Shown here: positions 35,521 through 45,190 of the stretch, one piece after another | Numbering within the stretch: the first letter of the stretch is position 1 | Layout: each line of letters opens with the position of its first letter | NCBI GenBank assembly: GCA_945883235.1 | Contig: CAMCXF010000012.1 | Coordinates: 1-64,000, forward strand | DNA length: 64,000 nucleotides | DNA from: Phenylobacterium deserti | GTDB taxonomy: Bacteria > Pseudomonadota > Alphaproteobacteria > Caulobacterales > Caulobacteraceae | Direction: 5' to 3' | Translations under genes and position numbers: made by a program | The notes under the pieces: generated by a model | What the model saw: the letters and a program-made list of their open reading frames with translations, nothing else | The model's database searches: none | What the model was told of the DNA's origin: nothing

Positions 35521-36590
35521 AACCCCAGCGGCCGGTAGGGCCCGATGATCACCTGCTCGAACACGCCGATTCCCACCTGATCGTCGCGGCCAGGCTGTGA
35601 CAGGGTGGTGCGGCTGATGGCCTGGATGTGCAGGTTCAGCGGGTCGTTGGGATCGAAGTTGACGCTGTCGAGGTCCTCGCGCTCCACCACCAGTTCGCCC
35701 TTGAGCGACCCGTGGCGCCAGGCGCCGCCATAGCCGACTCCGCGCATCAGGAAGGTCGACATCGGCTCGATCTTCACCGTCGCCGCGCCCTGCTCCAGGG
35801 GAATGGTCAGGAGCCCCGACTTCGCATGCCGCGTGCCCGTAAGGATCTCCGTCTCCATCACCGGAACATCGGAGTGATATCCGCCCTCCGGCCCTGCGCC
35901 GTCCGGCAGGATCACGGCGCGGGTGTTCCAGGGCTTGCCATCCGGGTCGGCGTTGATGTGGAAATAGACGCTCGTATCGGTGAAATTCAGCGGTGCCCAC
36001 TGCCAGAAGAAGCCGGCGATTCCGCCGCCGGGGGTGGCCTGCGTGTCCGGCGCACCGACCGGGCGGATGCCCCAGGAGCGGTCGCGGGTACCGACCCAGC
36101 CCGACACCTCGATCCGCTCGCCGTCCACCTCCAGCCAGCCCGACGCGCGCACATTCTGCGTCAGGCGGGTGTAGTCCATGAACAGGCGCGGGCCGTTGCG
36201 TTTGACGAAGCGCGGCTCCTCGATGGGAAAGGCGCGGCCCTCGAAGGTGATCTCGCCGGCGATGCCTTCGGTCTTCTGGACGGTCACCTTCAGCCTCTGT
36301 AGCGGCTCCAGGATTTCGATGGCGATCGGCCCCACCTTCAGGTCCATCCGCTCCATGCCCAGAACCCGCGAGGCGTGCAGGCAGCGCTCCTTGCCGTCCT
36401 TGACGATGGCGATGTGGGCATCGGCCACGTTGAGCGCCGGATAGACCCCGAATGCCACCGCCGCGAAGGCCGATCCGTCCGGCGCATAGGCGTTGAAGAA
36501 ATAGCGATCATAGAAGTTCCGGTCCGAGCCTGAATAGGCGATCGGTTCGGGCGTCTGGTGGATCGGATAGTCATCACCCTTGGTCAGCAT
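35517..36590 (-). CDS. Hypothetical protein, possible CrtC/AttH-like lipocalin fold
   Basis: 357 residues, no signal peptide, rich in beta strands. Features such as GWLEVDGERIEVSGWVGTRDRSWGIRPVG and WQWAPLNFTDTSVYFHINADPDG, with paired similar halves (a DRSWG element plus a VYFHINAD strand), resemble the double-lipocalin CrtC/AttH group and uncharacterised sphingomonad and mycobacterial proteins near hydrophobic-compound catabolism genes. Function is not known. It is divergent from the P450 gene, and the shared 136-base region carries a short TGAC-N5-GTCA repeat. Confidence 0.7.
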   Translation of the reverse strand: MLTKGDDYPIHQTPEPIAYSGSDRNFYDRYFFNAYAPDGSAFAAVAFGVYPALNVADAHIAIVKDGKERCLHASRVLGMERMDLKVGPIAIEILEPLQRLKVTVQKTEGIAGEITFEGRAFPIEEPRFVKRNGPRLFMDYTRLTQNVRASGWLEVDGERIEVSGWVGTRDRSWGIRPVGAPDTQATPGGGIAGFFWQWAPLNFTDTSVYFHINADPDGKPWNTRAVILPDGAGPEGGYHSDVPVMETEILTGTRHAKSGLLTIPLEQGAATVKIEPMSTFLMRGVGYGGAWRHGSLKGELVVEREDLDSVNFDPNDPLNLHIQAISRTTLSQPGRDDQVGIGVFEQVIIGPYRPLGF

Positions 36591-36692
36591 CGCGTGGCGT
36601 CTCCGGTTGACGCGCGGTCACACTTGCGGGCCGTCGCGTTGGGGGTATCAACTCCACCTACGATAAGAACAATCAGATGTCGTCGTCTCGCG

Positions 36693-36705
36693 TGACCTTA
36701 CGTCA
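36693..36705. promoter_or_regulatory. Short inverted repeat upstream of the P450 gene
   Basis: TGAC-CTTAC-GTCA, 21 bases before the P450 start and in the divergent region. Short and possibly chance. Confidence 0.2.
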
Positions 36706-36726
36706 GGCCGACGACCCGGAGGCCTA

Positions 36727-38025
36727 ATGTCCGCCACCACCGCCGCCGACCACATGATCCCCCAGTCCTATGCCGATCATCTGGCGATGCCGGCCGCCTA
36801 TGCCGACAGCCGCATCCACGACACCTACCGCTGGCTTCGCGCCAACGAGCCCATGGGCATGGCGAAGATCGACGGCATTGATCCCTTCTGGGTGGCCACC
36901 AAACACGCCGACATCCTCGAGGTCAGCCGCCAGAACGACCTGTTCCACAACGGCGACCGCGCGGCGACGCTCACCAGCCAGGCGGCCGATAAGCGCGTGC
37001 GCGAGATGATGGGCGGTAGCCCCCATCTGCTGCGCACCCTGGTCCAGATGGACGCCCCGGATCACCCCAAGTACCGCGCGCTGACCCAGGGCTGGTTCAT
37101 GCCGCAGAACCTCAAGAAGCTGGAAGATCGCATCCGCGTCATCGCCCGCGCCTCGGTCGACAAGATGGCGGCCAGGGGCGGCGAGTGCGATTTCGTCAAT
37201 GAGGTGGCCCTGCATTTCCCGCTGCACGTGATCATGACCATCCTGGGGGTGCCCGAGAGCGACGAGCCGCGGATGCTGAAGCTGACCCAGGAGCTGTTCG
37301 GCGCCACCGATCCGGAGCTGGGCCGCAAGCCGAACGAGGCGTCCGCCTCCGCGACCGGCGAAGCGCCTTTCGACATGGGCGTCATCATCGATTTCAACAA
37401 ATATTTCAGCGCCCTGTCAGCCGCCCGCCGCGCCAATCCCACCGATGATCTGGCTTCCCTGATCGCCAACAGCCAGATCAACGGGGCGCCCATCTCCGAC
37501 TTTGAGGCCATGGGCTACTACATCATCGTCGCCACCGCCGGCCACGATACCACCTCGTCCTCGACGGCGGGCGCCATGTGGGCCCTGGTGGACAATCCGG
37601 AACAGCTGCGCAAGGTGAAGGCCGATCTGTCGCTGATCCCCGGCCTGGTGGATGAATCCATCCGCTGGACCACCCCGGTGAAGACCTTCATGCGCACGCT
37701 CACCGCCGACGCCGAGTTCGCTGGCCGGCAGATGAAGCAGAACGACTGGCTGATGCTCTGCTACGCCTCGGGCAACCGCGACGAAGAGGTCTTCGAGGCG
37801 CCCGACGAATTCCGGGTCGACCGCTCGCCCAACAAGCACCTGGCCTTCGGCTACGGCGCCCACCTCTGCCTCGGCCAGCACTTGGCCAAGATGGAGATGC
37901 GCATCCTCTGGGAGGAACTGCTGCCCCGGCTTGCGTCTGTCGAAATGGCCGGCGCGCCCGCCATGAGCGAAAGCTTCTTCGTCAACGGACCCAAGCGCCT
38001 GCCCATCCGCTTCAGGATGAGCTGA
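36727..38025 (+). CDS. Cytochrome P450
   Basis: 432-residue soluble bacterial P450. Heme thiolate Cys381 in FGYGAHLCLGQHLAKME, I-helix oxygen-activation motif TAGHDTTSS, and the ExxR in DESIRW. The N-terminal PQSYADHLAMPAAYADSRIHDTYRWLRANEP is of the kind found in steroid- or terpene-hydroxylating P450s of Sphingomonas and Mycobacterium; substrate unknown. GGAGG ribosome site. It needs a ferredoxin and reductase encoded elsewhere. Followed at 7 bases by a phosphotransferase gene. Confidence 0.94.
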   Translation: MSATTAADHMIPQSYADHLAMPAAYADSRIHDTYRWLRANEPMGMAKIDGIDPFWVATKHADILEVSRQNDLFHNGDRAATLTSQAADKRVREMMGGSPHLLRTLVQMDAPDHPKYRALTQGWFMPQNLKKLEDRIRVIARASVDKMAARGGECDFVNEVALHFPLHVIMTILGVPESDEPRMLKLTQELFGATDPELGRKPNEASASATGEAPFDMGVIIDFNKYFSALSAARRANPTDDLASLIANSQINGAPISDFEAMGYYIIVATAGHDTTSSSTAGAMWALVDNPEQLRKVKADLSLIPGLVDESIRWTTPVKTFMRTLTADAEFAGRQMKQNDWLMLCYASGNRDEEVFEAPDEFRVDRSPNKHLAFGYGAHLCLGQHLAKMEMRILWEELLPRLASVEMAGAPAMSESFFVNGPKRLPIRFRMS

Positions 38026-38032
38026 GCCGCAT

Positions 38033-39055
38033 TTGGCCCACCCGCTGGAACCCCGGCTGGCGACCTATATCGCCGGACGCCTGCCTGAGGCCTCCGGCGT
38101 CACGGTCTCGAATCTGGAGCGAATCTCTGGCGGTGCCTCGCGTGAAACGTATCGGTTCTTATTGTCCCGGATCGAGGGCGGCCAAACTAGGACGCGCAAG
38201 CTCATCTTGCGACGTGATCCGCCCGCCAGCCTGATCGATACCGAGCGCAGGGTCGAGTTCGAGGCCTACCGCGCGTTCCACGGCTCCGCAGTGCCCGTGC
38301 CGGAGATGCTCTGGCTGGAAGAGGGCTCCGACGCCCTCGGCCACCCGTTTTTCATCGCCGAGGAGATCACGGGCTTCCAGGCCGGCCCCGCGGCCTTGTT
38401 CGCCGGCGCGACCGAGGCGGTCCTCGCTCGGGTGGCCGAGCGAAAGTGGTCGATCCTCGGCGACATCGCCACGGCCGATCCTGCGCCGCTGGCCGCCACC
38501 CTGCCCACGCCCGCGCTGGACGAATGCTGGCGGCGCGAGCTCGACCACTGGGCCGGCCTCATCGACCGCGACGCCGACCAGCCGCTGCCGATCACTGAGG
38601 CCGCCATCCGTTGGTTGCGTGCCAACCCGCCGCCGCCGGCCCAGCGGCTCTCCATCGTCCACGGTGACTACCGGACCGGCAACTTCCTGTTCGACGCCGA
38701 CGGAGACATCCATGGCGTGCTGGACTGGGAGATGGCCCATCTGGGCGACCCGCTGGAAGATCTGGGCTGGAGCCTGCAGCCGGTCTGGACCTTCGGTCGC
38801 CAGGGCCTTGCCGGCGGCCTCTGCCCCTCTGCCCGGGCCGTCGCCATATGGGAACGCGCCTCGGGCCTCCATGCCGACCCGGCGGCCCTCCTCTGGTGGA
38901 CCCTGTTCAACTGCGTCAAGGGCCAGGGCATCTGGGTGGGCTCAGCGGCGGCCTTCACCTCCGGCGGCAACCGCGCGCCGATCATGATCTATCCGGCCTG
39001 GTGGCTGATCAACGCCCAGGAGCGCGCCATGCTGCAGGTGATGGGACGCCTATGA
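38033..39055 (+). CDS. Phosphotransferase family protein (APH-like)
   Basis: 340 residues, aminoglycoside-phosphotransferase/protein-kinase-like fold. Catalytic motif HGDYRTGNFLF, metal motif LDWEMAHLGDPLEDLGW, and an ISGGASRETYRF glycine-rich loop. Relatives lie beside acyl-CoA dehydrogenases and act on small hydroxylated metabolites or acyl-CoA precursors instead of antibiotics. Start is TTG, 7 bases after the P450 stop, so translation is probably coupled. Stop overlaps the next ATG. Confidence 0.87.
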   Translation: MAHPLEPRLATYIAGRLPEASGVTVSNLERISGGASRETYRFLLSRIEGGQTRTRKLILRRDPPASLIDTERRVEFEAYRAFHGSAVPVPEMLWLEEGSDALGHPFFIAEEITGFQAGPAALFAGATEAVLARVAERKWSILGDIATADPAPLAATLPTPALDECWRRELDHWAGLIDRDADQPLPITEAAIRWLRANPPPPAQRLSIVHGDYRTGNFLFDADGDIHGVLDWEMAHLGDPLEDLGWSLQPVWTFGRQGLAGGLCPSARAVAIWERASGLHADPAALLWWTLFNCVKGQGIWVGSAAAFTSGGNRAPIMIYPAWWLINAQERAMLQVMGRL

Positions 39056-39435
39056 CCCCGCCCGTACCCGCCGTCCTGGCCGAACTGGCCGCGCTTGCGA
39101 TCCGCAGTGCTGCCCCCGGCATTCCTGATGGCGAACGCGCCAATGCGCTGGGCCTTACCGCCAGCCTGCTGGCCATCGCCGCCGAGACCTGGGACGCCGC
39201 CGCTCACCACCTGGTCGAGGAAAACCAGGCGATCCGCGCCCTCACCGGCGAGGTCGGCCGTGACGAAAACTTGCGGCTGACCGCCCTGCAAGCCGAAAAC
39301 AACCGCCTCCGCGAAGCTCTGATCACGCTCCAGACCCGCGCTGAGTCCGACGGTGACGAAGCCCTCCAGACTCGCATCTGGGCCGAACTGATCATTTCCA
39401 CCGACCGCCGTCGTCTCTCGACCGCGCCGGTCTGA
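39052..39435 (+). CDS. Hypothetical helical protein linked to the phosphotransferase
   Basis: 127 residues, entirely helical with a coiled-coil-like centre (VEENQAIRALTGEVGRDENLRLTALQAENNRLREALITLQTR broken over about 40 residues of heptads). ATG overlaps the phosphotransferase stop (ATGA). I recall such small proteins next to the same phosphotransferase type in sphingomonads, where no function is assigned; a subunit or partner of the kinase-like protein is plausible. Confidence 0.72.
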   Translation: MTPPVPAVLAELAALAIRSAAPGIPDGERANALGLTASLLAIAAETWDAAAHHLVEENQAIRALTGEVGRDENLRLTALQAENNRLREALITLQTRAESDGDEALQTRIWAELIISTDRRRLSTAPV

Positions 39436-39463
39436 GCAGCCGCAACTGCCCGGCATGCCGGCC

Positions 39464-40279
39464 TCATCCCGCGGTGGATCCAATCCGCAGATCATCCTGC
39501 CGGTCTCCCGCCTGGACCGCGATGGCGATCTTCTCTGCCAACGCATACATCGGGGTGAGATATCTGGATACGGCCTGCGCGGTTGTCATGACGGACGGAA
39601 ACCAGCGGATCAGCAGTACGCCCAGCACGTGGTCCGTCGTCGTCGGCGCGAGGATCGGAATAGCAAACCGCCGATAGACGTTACCCGGAACCAGTCGAAC
39701 GGCCGCAAAGCCGTTTCGTCGCGTTTGTTCTATCTTGGCGTTGACGCGGGCTGGATTGGCCGCAGCGACCGCCCTGCCCGTACCGGAGGACCTGGTCATC
39801 CTGCGGATCGCTTCGCGCTCGTCTGCGGAGCAATAGGACACATAGGCCCACCCCATGGCGCTCAACAGAATACCGTAGCGCTGGTTCAGCCCGTCCCGAC
39901 CGAAACCATGGGGGCTGATGCCCTGGGTGGTGGCGCGGATACGCATAGCGTCACCCTCACGGGTTGCCAGTCCGATCGGCCACTGATGCTCATGGGTGAA
40001 GGCTTCCAAGAAGGGTAGCGCCAGCTCTACCAGGCGGTCACTTTGCCGAATGGCCGCAGACAGGTGCAGGACCTTGCTGGTGAGCGCATAACCTTCGGCA
40101 TGCGAGACACGACGGACGTAGCCTTCCGCAACGAGGGTTCCCAGTAGACGTGACAATGTCGCCTTTGGCAGGCCAGTCGAGCCATGCAGCTTGGCGAGGC
40201 TGACGACGGGCTGACGGCTCAGGCGTTCGAGGACGCGAAGCGCCCGCTGAACCGACTGTACCGTATCGTCCCGATCCAT
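39464..40279 (-). CDS. IclR-family transcriptional regulator
   Basis: 271 residues: N-terminal winged helix (QSVQRALRVLERLSRQP, LPKATLSRLLGTLVAEGYV) and the C-terminal IclR effector domain (QRYGILLSAMGWAYVSYCSADERE). Binds DNA as dimers or tetramers and responds to small carboxylic acids or aromatics. Divergent from the TonB receptor gene with a matching palindrome between, so it probably regulates the receptor/sulfatase operon and itself. Confidence 0.92.
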   Translation of the reverse strand: MDRDDTVQSVQRALRVLERLSRQPVVSLAKLHGSTGLPKATLSRLLGTLVAEGYVRRVSHAEGYALTSKVLHLSAAIRQSDRLVELALPFLEAFTHEHQWPIGLATREGDAMRIRATTQGISPHGFGRDGLNQRYGILLSAMGWAYVSYCSADEREAIRRMTRSSGTGRAVAAANPARVNAKIEQTRRNGFAAVRLVPGNVYRRFAIPILAPTTTDHVLGVLLIRWFPSVMTTAQAVSRYLTPMYALAEKIAIAVQAGDRQDDLRIGSTAG

Positions 40280-40338
40280 CTGGATGGTCTCCCGCCGGAC
40301 ATACCCCGGGCCGTCCGGAATTCGGTCACTCTACAGCG

Positions 40339-40353
40339 TTCCGCATGGCGGAA
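40339..40353. promoter_or_regulatory. IclR-type operator candidate
   Basis: TTCCGC-ATG-GCGGAA is a perfect 6-3-6 palindrome, the form bound by many IclR-family regulators, located 60 bases upstream of the divergent IclR gene start and 112 bases before the receptor start. Confidence 0.6.
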
Positions 40354-40465
40354 TAGCTACAATTGCCCGCTTCCCAACAGCGGGCTTCGGAGGGATCAAT
40401 TTCCCCGTCTACCATGGACCGTAGTGGCGTCAGACCGCGCGGCAGGAACAACAAGGGGGAACGCC

Positions 40466-42715
40466 ATGTCTTGGGGCAAGAGGGCAACGCTGCTGGGTGG
40501 CGCTTCGGTGCTGGCGGCTGGTGTTCTAGGCGCGGGCGCTGCTCAGGCACAGGCGGCGTCGAACAGGACCAGCGCGGCAGATGACGAGGTGACCGTTGGC
40601 GAGGTGCTGGTCACTGCCCGCAAGCGCGAGGAGCGTCTGCGCGACGTGCCCGTGGCCGCCACGGTGCTGGATGTCGAAAGCCTTCAGGCGCGCGGCGGTG
40701 TCAGCGATGTCCAGACCCTTCTCTCGACTGTGCCTGGCCTGCGCTACTTCAACACCAGCACCCCGGCCAACTCCGAAATCTCGCTTCGCGGCGCGGGCAC
40801 CAGCCGCGGTACGTCCGCCGAGGCGGCGGTCGGGCTCTATCGCAACGGTGCCTACATCGGCGGCGGCGGCAATCTTGGCGGTCGCAACTTTTCCACCGCG
40901 GACCTGTTCGATATCGGCCGGGTTGAGGTGCTGCGCGGCACACAGGGCGCGCTCTACGGCCGTAACGCAGTCGGCGGCTCGATCAATGTGATTTCCGCAA
41001 TCCCCACCCAGAAGTTCTCCGGCTTCGCCGACGCCCGACACGGCTTCGAGAACCAGCGCTCCCAGCTTCAGCTCGTGGTCAATGTGCCGCTGTCCGACAG
41101 CGTGGCCATCCGGCTGGGTGCCAATGGCGTCAGCCAGTCCAAGGGCTTCTTCTACGCGCCGTTCGTCGACCAGTATCACGACGACGAGGACAGTTCGCTG
41201 CTGCGCGCCCAGATCCGATATGACAAGGACGGGCTGGTGATGAACCTTCTGGCGGAGAACCAGATCGCGAGCACGCCGGGCCTGTTCTACACCTATGCCA
41301 TCCAGCCCAATGTGGCGGCCGGGTACCCGTTGGGCCTGTTCGGCAAGAAGTACGAATCCGACTGGAACACACCGCCCGGCGCCAAGCAGAATGTCGCAAC
41401 CGTCAATTTGTCGCTTGGCTATGACATGGGTTGGGCCTCGATCGAGTCCACATCCATGTACCGACGGCGCGAATCGCAGTCCAGTTTCGACGGGGATGCC
41501 ACAAATCCCGTGGCGCTGGCCGTACAGCGGGCGCGCGGCAACCAGTTGCTGCTGACCGACACCAATGCCGGCACGGTGAACAATAATCTTGCGGAATCAC
41601 TCTACCACGACATGCACCTGACCGGAGCCGAGGCGGATGGCTTCACCTGGTTGGCGGGTTTCGAACTTCTGCAGATCAAGCAGAACCAGACCAGCACGAC
41701 CAACCGTACCCCCACAGCCGCCAACCGCTCCATCGGCAACTTCACGCCCACCTTCGCTACCATCCGCTCGGCGGGGATCTATGGATCGGTAGGCTACAAG
41801 CTCAGCGAAAAGCTCGATCTGGAGGCCGAGGGCCGCTATTCCAAGGACAAGCGCGAGGTCAACACCAACCGCTTTGATCGCTCGACCAACCTGCCGATCA
41901 CCACCGGCGCGCGACTGATCACCCAGGCGGAATCCTCACCCGATGCGGCAATTTACAACCTGACCGCAGGTTATAAACCCACCTCGCTCTGGCTGGTCTA
42001 TGGCAAGGTCGGCACCGGGGTCCGGTCGGGCGGCTTCAATACCGCCGCCGGCGACCCCAGGCAGCCGGTCGCAATTCCCCCCGACTTCGGCGACGAAAAA
42101 TCCACGACCTTCGAGATCGGCACCAAGGGCAATATCACCCCCAATATCTATGTCACGGCCGCCGCGTACCGGACCACGATCAAGGATTTCCTGGTCCAGC
42201 AGGACAACGGTTGCCTGGCAACCAATCCTCTGTGTCCGGTCGCCTCGACCAGCTTTCTGATCAATGGCGGCAAGGCCGAGATCTATGGCGTCGAGGCCGA
42301 TGTCGCAATGCGCTTTCAATTGTTCGGCGGACCGCTGCGGATCAATGCCAACGGCGCGCGCCAAAAAGGGGAGGTGATCGCCGGCCGCTTCAAGGGGGCC
42401 ACCACGCCCCAGACGCCGGTCTGGAATGGCTCGCTCAACATCGACTACCGGCACGACCTGGCCGGGGGCTTCCGGGGCTTTGGCAACGTCACCTACTCGT
42501 TCCAGAAAGGTGGCATCCAGGAGATTGAGCAGTTCCCCAAGCTCCACGACAGCTACACCATGGACGCCCGTATCGGCATCGAGAACGGCACCCTCGAGCT
42601 GGCCCTCTATGCGACCAACATCACCGACTACGACTACATCCTGTTTGAATCCGAGACCGTGCGCCGCTGGAACCAGCCGCGATTGTTCGGGGCGCAGGCG
42701 CGCTACAAGTGGTGA
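40466..42715 (+). CDS. TonB-dependent outer-membrane receptor
   Basis: 749 residues. Signal peptide (LLGGASVLAAGVLGAGAAQA), plug domain with VLVTARKREERLRDVPVAATVL and VEVLRGTQGALYGRNAVGGSINVIS, then a 22-strand barrel ending with the aromatic RYKW typical of outer-membrane proteins. The plug type (ARKREERLRDVPVA) is that of sphingomonad/Caulobacter receptors for aromatics, steroids or sulfated organics, not siderophores. It shares an operon with the sulfatase 39 bases downstream. ATG preceded by AAGGGGGA; earlier in-frame starts would run over the operator. Confidence 0.93.
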   Translation: MSWGKRATLLGGASVLAAGVLGAGAAQAQAASNRTSAADDEVTVGEVLVTARKREERLRDVPVAATVLDVESLQARGGVSDVQTLLSTVPGLRYFNTSTPANSEISLRGAGTSRGTSAEAAVGLYRNGAYIGGGGNLGGRNFSTADLFDIGRVEVLRGTQGALYGRNAVGGSINVISAIPTQKFSGFADARHGFENQRSQLQLVVNVPLSDSVAIRLGANGVSQSKGFFYAPFVDQYHDDEDSSLLRAQIRYDKDGLVMNLLAENQIASTPGLFYTYAIQPNVAAGYPLGLFGKKYESDWNTPPGAKQNVATVNLSLGYDMGWASIESTSMYRRRESQSSFDGDATNPVALAVQRARGNQLLLTDTNAGTVNNNLAESLYHDMHLTGAEADGFTWLAGFELLQIKQNQTSTTNRTPTAANRSIGNFTPTFATIRSAGIYGSVGYKLSEKLDLEAEGRYSKDKREVNTNRFDRSTNLPITTGARLITQAESSPDAAIYNLTAGYKPTSLWLVYGKVGTGVRSGGFNTAAGDPRQPVAIPPDFGDEKSTTFEIGTKGNITPNIYVTAAAYRTTIKDFLVQQDNGCLATNPLCPVASTSFLINGGKAEIYGVEADVAMRFQLFGGPLRINANGARQKGEVIAGRFKGATTPQTPVWNGSLNIDYRHDLAGGFRGFGNVTYSFQKGGIQEIEQFPKLHDSYTMDARIGIENGTLELALYATNITDYDYILFESETVRRWNQPRLFGAQARYKW

Positions 42716-42754
42716 GGCGACGCCCCGTCAGACGCCCCAAAGAGGTTTGACCAG

Positions 42755-44209
42755 ATGACACAGTGGCGGATCATTGCCGCGCTCGCGGCCTGCGCGATGG
42801 CAGACGCCTCTGCGGCGCTCGCCAGGCCCGCGAGTGCCGATCCGAAACCGAACATCATCATCCTGCTCGCCGACGACCTCGGCTACGGCGGCCTGCGCGT
42901 GCAGGGCGATGCTCAGGCGGTGACGCCGCACATCGACGCCCTGGCTGCCCACGGCGTGCGGATGACGAATTTCTATGCCAATCACCCGGTCTGTTCGCCG
43001 ACCCGGGCGGCCCTGATGACAGGCAAGTACCAGCACCGCATGGGGTTCGAGAACAATTCCGGCTCGCCGCGAAACACCTCGCCGAAGTTCGGCCTGCCCG
43101 ACGCCGACCTGACCATCGCCCAACGTCTGAAGGCCGTCGGCTACGCGACCGGAATGTTCGGCAAGTGGCATATCGGCTTCCAACCGGACCGGGTTCCCAC
43201 CGCCAAGGGGTTCGACGAATTCTATGGTTTCCTGTCCGGTGCCCACGCCTATACGCCGACGTCCTCGCGCGCCGGGGACAACTCGGTCGGCCAGGGCGAG
43301 GCGACGGTGGGCGGCGGCCGGACGGTCCTGCGCGGAACCACACCCGAGCCGATGGCCGCGCACATGACCGAAGCGCTGGCCACAGAAGCCATCGACTTCA
43401 TCGACAGGAACAAGCAGCGCCCGTTCTTCGTCTATCTGCCGTTCAACGCGGTCCATGATCCGATGGACACCACCAAGACCTACTATGACCGGTTTCCTCA
43501 TATCAAGGACGAGACCCGCCGCATCCACCTAGCCCAGCTGGCCGCGCTGGACGATTCCGTCGGCCGCGTCGTCGCCGCCGTCGAACGTAACGGTCTGGCG
43601 AAGAACACCCTGATCATCTTCTCCAGCGATAACGGCGGCCCGACACAGCAGACCACCTCCTCGAACGCCCCGCTGAACGGCGTGAAGACCCTGGTGCTGG
43701 AAGGCGGCATCCGGGTGCCGACTATCGTCCGCTGGGACGGAAAACTGCCCGCGGGCAAGGTCGTCGATACGACGGCCATCAGCTTCGACCTGACGGCCAC
43801 GGCCTTGCAGGCCGGCGGCGCGCTTCCGAAGACCGGCCTCGACGGTGTCGATCTCGCGCCCTTCCTGACCGGCAAGAAAACCGGCGACGCGCACCAGGCG
43901 CTGTTCTGGAGGGCCGGGTCACAAGGAGCCGTCCGGGCCGGCGACTGGAAGCTGGTCCGGACCGGCAACAAGCTGCGCCTGTTCAACCTTAAAACCGACA
44001 TCGGCGAGCGCAACGACCTCGCCGCCACCCACCCGGAAAAGGCCAATGCCCTCAATGTCCAATGGCTGGCGTGGAGCGCCCGGATGCTGCCGCCGGCCTG
44101 GGTTCGCAACGAGCGCTCGGGCGGCGACCCGCCGAGCGAAGGCCGCGTCGAGGCCGCCATTGACCGCTTCGTACGTGGAGAAAAGCCAGATCGCATGGCT
44201 CCAGAATAA
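42755..44209 (+). CDS. Arylsulfatase-type sulfatase
   Basis: 484 residues, periplasmic by its signal peptide. Type I sulfatase signature CSPTR with Cys80 (formylglycine precursor) and the metal ligands Asp40/Asp41 in LLADDLGYGG; GKWHIGF and FSSDNGGP complete the active site. The Cys form needs an anaerobic-independent FGE or similar maturase, which is not in the window. Hydrolyses sulfate esters, perhaps of compounds imported by the upstream receptor. Confidence 0.93.
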   Translation: MTQWRIIAALAACAMADASAALARPASADPKPNIIILLADDLGYGGLRVQGDAQAVTPHIDALAAHGVRMTNFYANHPVCSPTRAALMTGKYQHRMGFENNSGSPRNTSPKFGLPDADLTIAQRLKAVGYATGMFGKWHIGFQPDRVPTAKGFDEFYGFLSGAHAYTPTSSRAGDNSVGQGEATVGGGRTVLRGTTPEPMAAHMTEALATEAIDFIDRNKQRPFFVYLPFNAVHDPMDTTKTYYDRFPHIKDETRRIHLAQLAALDDSVGRVVAAVERNGLAKNTLIIFSSDNGGPTQQTTSSNAPLNGVKTLVLEGGIRVPTIVRWDGKLPAGKVVDTTAISFDLTATALQAGGALPKTGLDGVDLAPFLTGKKTGDAHQALFWRAGSQGAVRAGDWKLVRTGNKLRLFNLKTDIGERNDLAATHPEKANALNVQWLAWSARMLPPAWVRNERSGGDPPSEGRVEAAIDRFVRGEKPDRMAPE

Positions 44210-44215
44210 TTCGTC

Positions 44216-45109
44216 CTACGCCGCCTCCACCAGCCCCCGCGCCCGCGCCTCAGCCGCCGAGAAATACACAAACCCCTCGCCCCAGTCGTGGGCCAGCACC
44301 CCTGCCGGGGCCACAGCCCCCACACCGCACAGGAACTCCAGTTCCTTACCGGTCAGTACGCCCCACTCGGCAAACGCCTCCGCCGGCGTCGGATCTGGGC
44401 GCGGGGTCGCGGTCACCCCAGGCTCGGCCGCCTCCAGCCCGGCTTCGTATTCCTCATACAGCACCCATCCCGCCACCGTGTGCTCGCCGCCCGAGCCCCG
44501 GAAGATCAGCGTCGGCAGGGCGTAGCGGTCGTGGCCTTCCGAGTGTTTCAGTTCGCCGTTCATCGGGCTGTCGTGTTTCAGGTTGCGCACCCAGTCGTTG
44601 GGCTCGCGGGTTTCCTGCCAATCGGCGTGGTAGGCAGCCGCGACTTCGGGCAGGTCGATGTCGGCCAGCCAGCGGGCGACGTCTAGGCCCGGCATGCCGA
44701 CGCAGGCGGCCACGAACTCGTCCCTGGTCTGAGGGCCGATCCCGAACACGAAGATCTGCTCGCGGAACCGCCGCAGTACCGCGCCGCCCACCGTCTGGCC
44801 CTGGCGCTCGGCGGCCTTGACCGCCTGGCCCAGCGGGTCAGTGGACTTGAGCATTACGTGCATGGGGTTGGGAAACGGCATGCCGGTCAGCTGCCAGACC
44901 CGCTTCCAGTAAGCCCGCATGGGCTCGGCGGCGCGCACCCGGTCCCAGTCGGTCTTGCCCCTGGAGCTATCGCCGATCAGCCCGCCCTGCACCTTGCGCC
45001 AGCCCAGATGCTGGCCAAATCGCCACTGCAAGCGACGAAGTTGTGGCTCCGCGCCCCAGGCCGTCGAACAGACGGCGTCGGTGAATTCGACAACTTCGAC
45101 CCGGGCCAT
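44216..45109 (-). CDS. DsbA-like thioredoxin-fold protein lacking the second active-site cysteine
   Basis: 297 residues. The N-terminal FTDAVCSTAWGAEPQLRRLQWRFG occupies the position of the CxxC in FrnE/DsbA-type oxidoreductases, but reads CSTAW, so one cysteine is missing. The all-helical insertion and PNPMHVMLKSTDP follow the DsbA fold. No signal peptide. A two-cysteine isomerase role is unlikely; glutathione-dependent or structural activity may remain. C-terminal 80 residues are a family-specific extension. Confidence 0.72.
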   Translation of the reverse strand: MARVEVVEFTDAVCSTAWGAEPQLRRLQWRFGQHLGWRKVQGGLIGDSSRGKTDWDRVRAAEPMRAYWKRVWQLTGMPFPNPMHVMLKSTDPLGQAVKAAERQGQTVGGAVLRRFREQIFVFGIGPQTRDEFVAACVGMPGLDVARWLADIDLPEVAAAYHADWQETREPNDWVRNLKHDSPMNGELKHSEGHDRYALPTLIFRGSGGEHTVAGWVLYEEYEAGLEAAEPGVTATPRPDPTPAEAFAEWGVLTGKELEFLCGVGAVAPAGVLAHDWGEGFVYFSAAEARARGLVEAA

Positions 45110-45190
45110 CGGCGATCTCCCTGCTGATTTTCACGCAACGTCGATCCGATCCCGGTCGATGTCGAGATGAATCGTCCGGCGGGCTCGACG

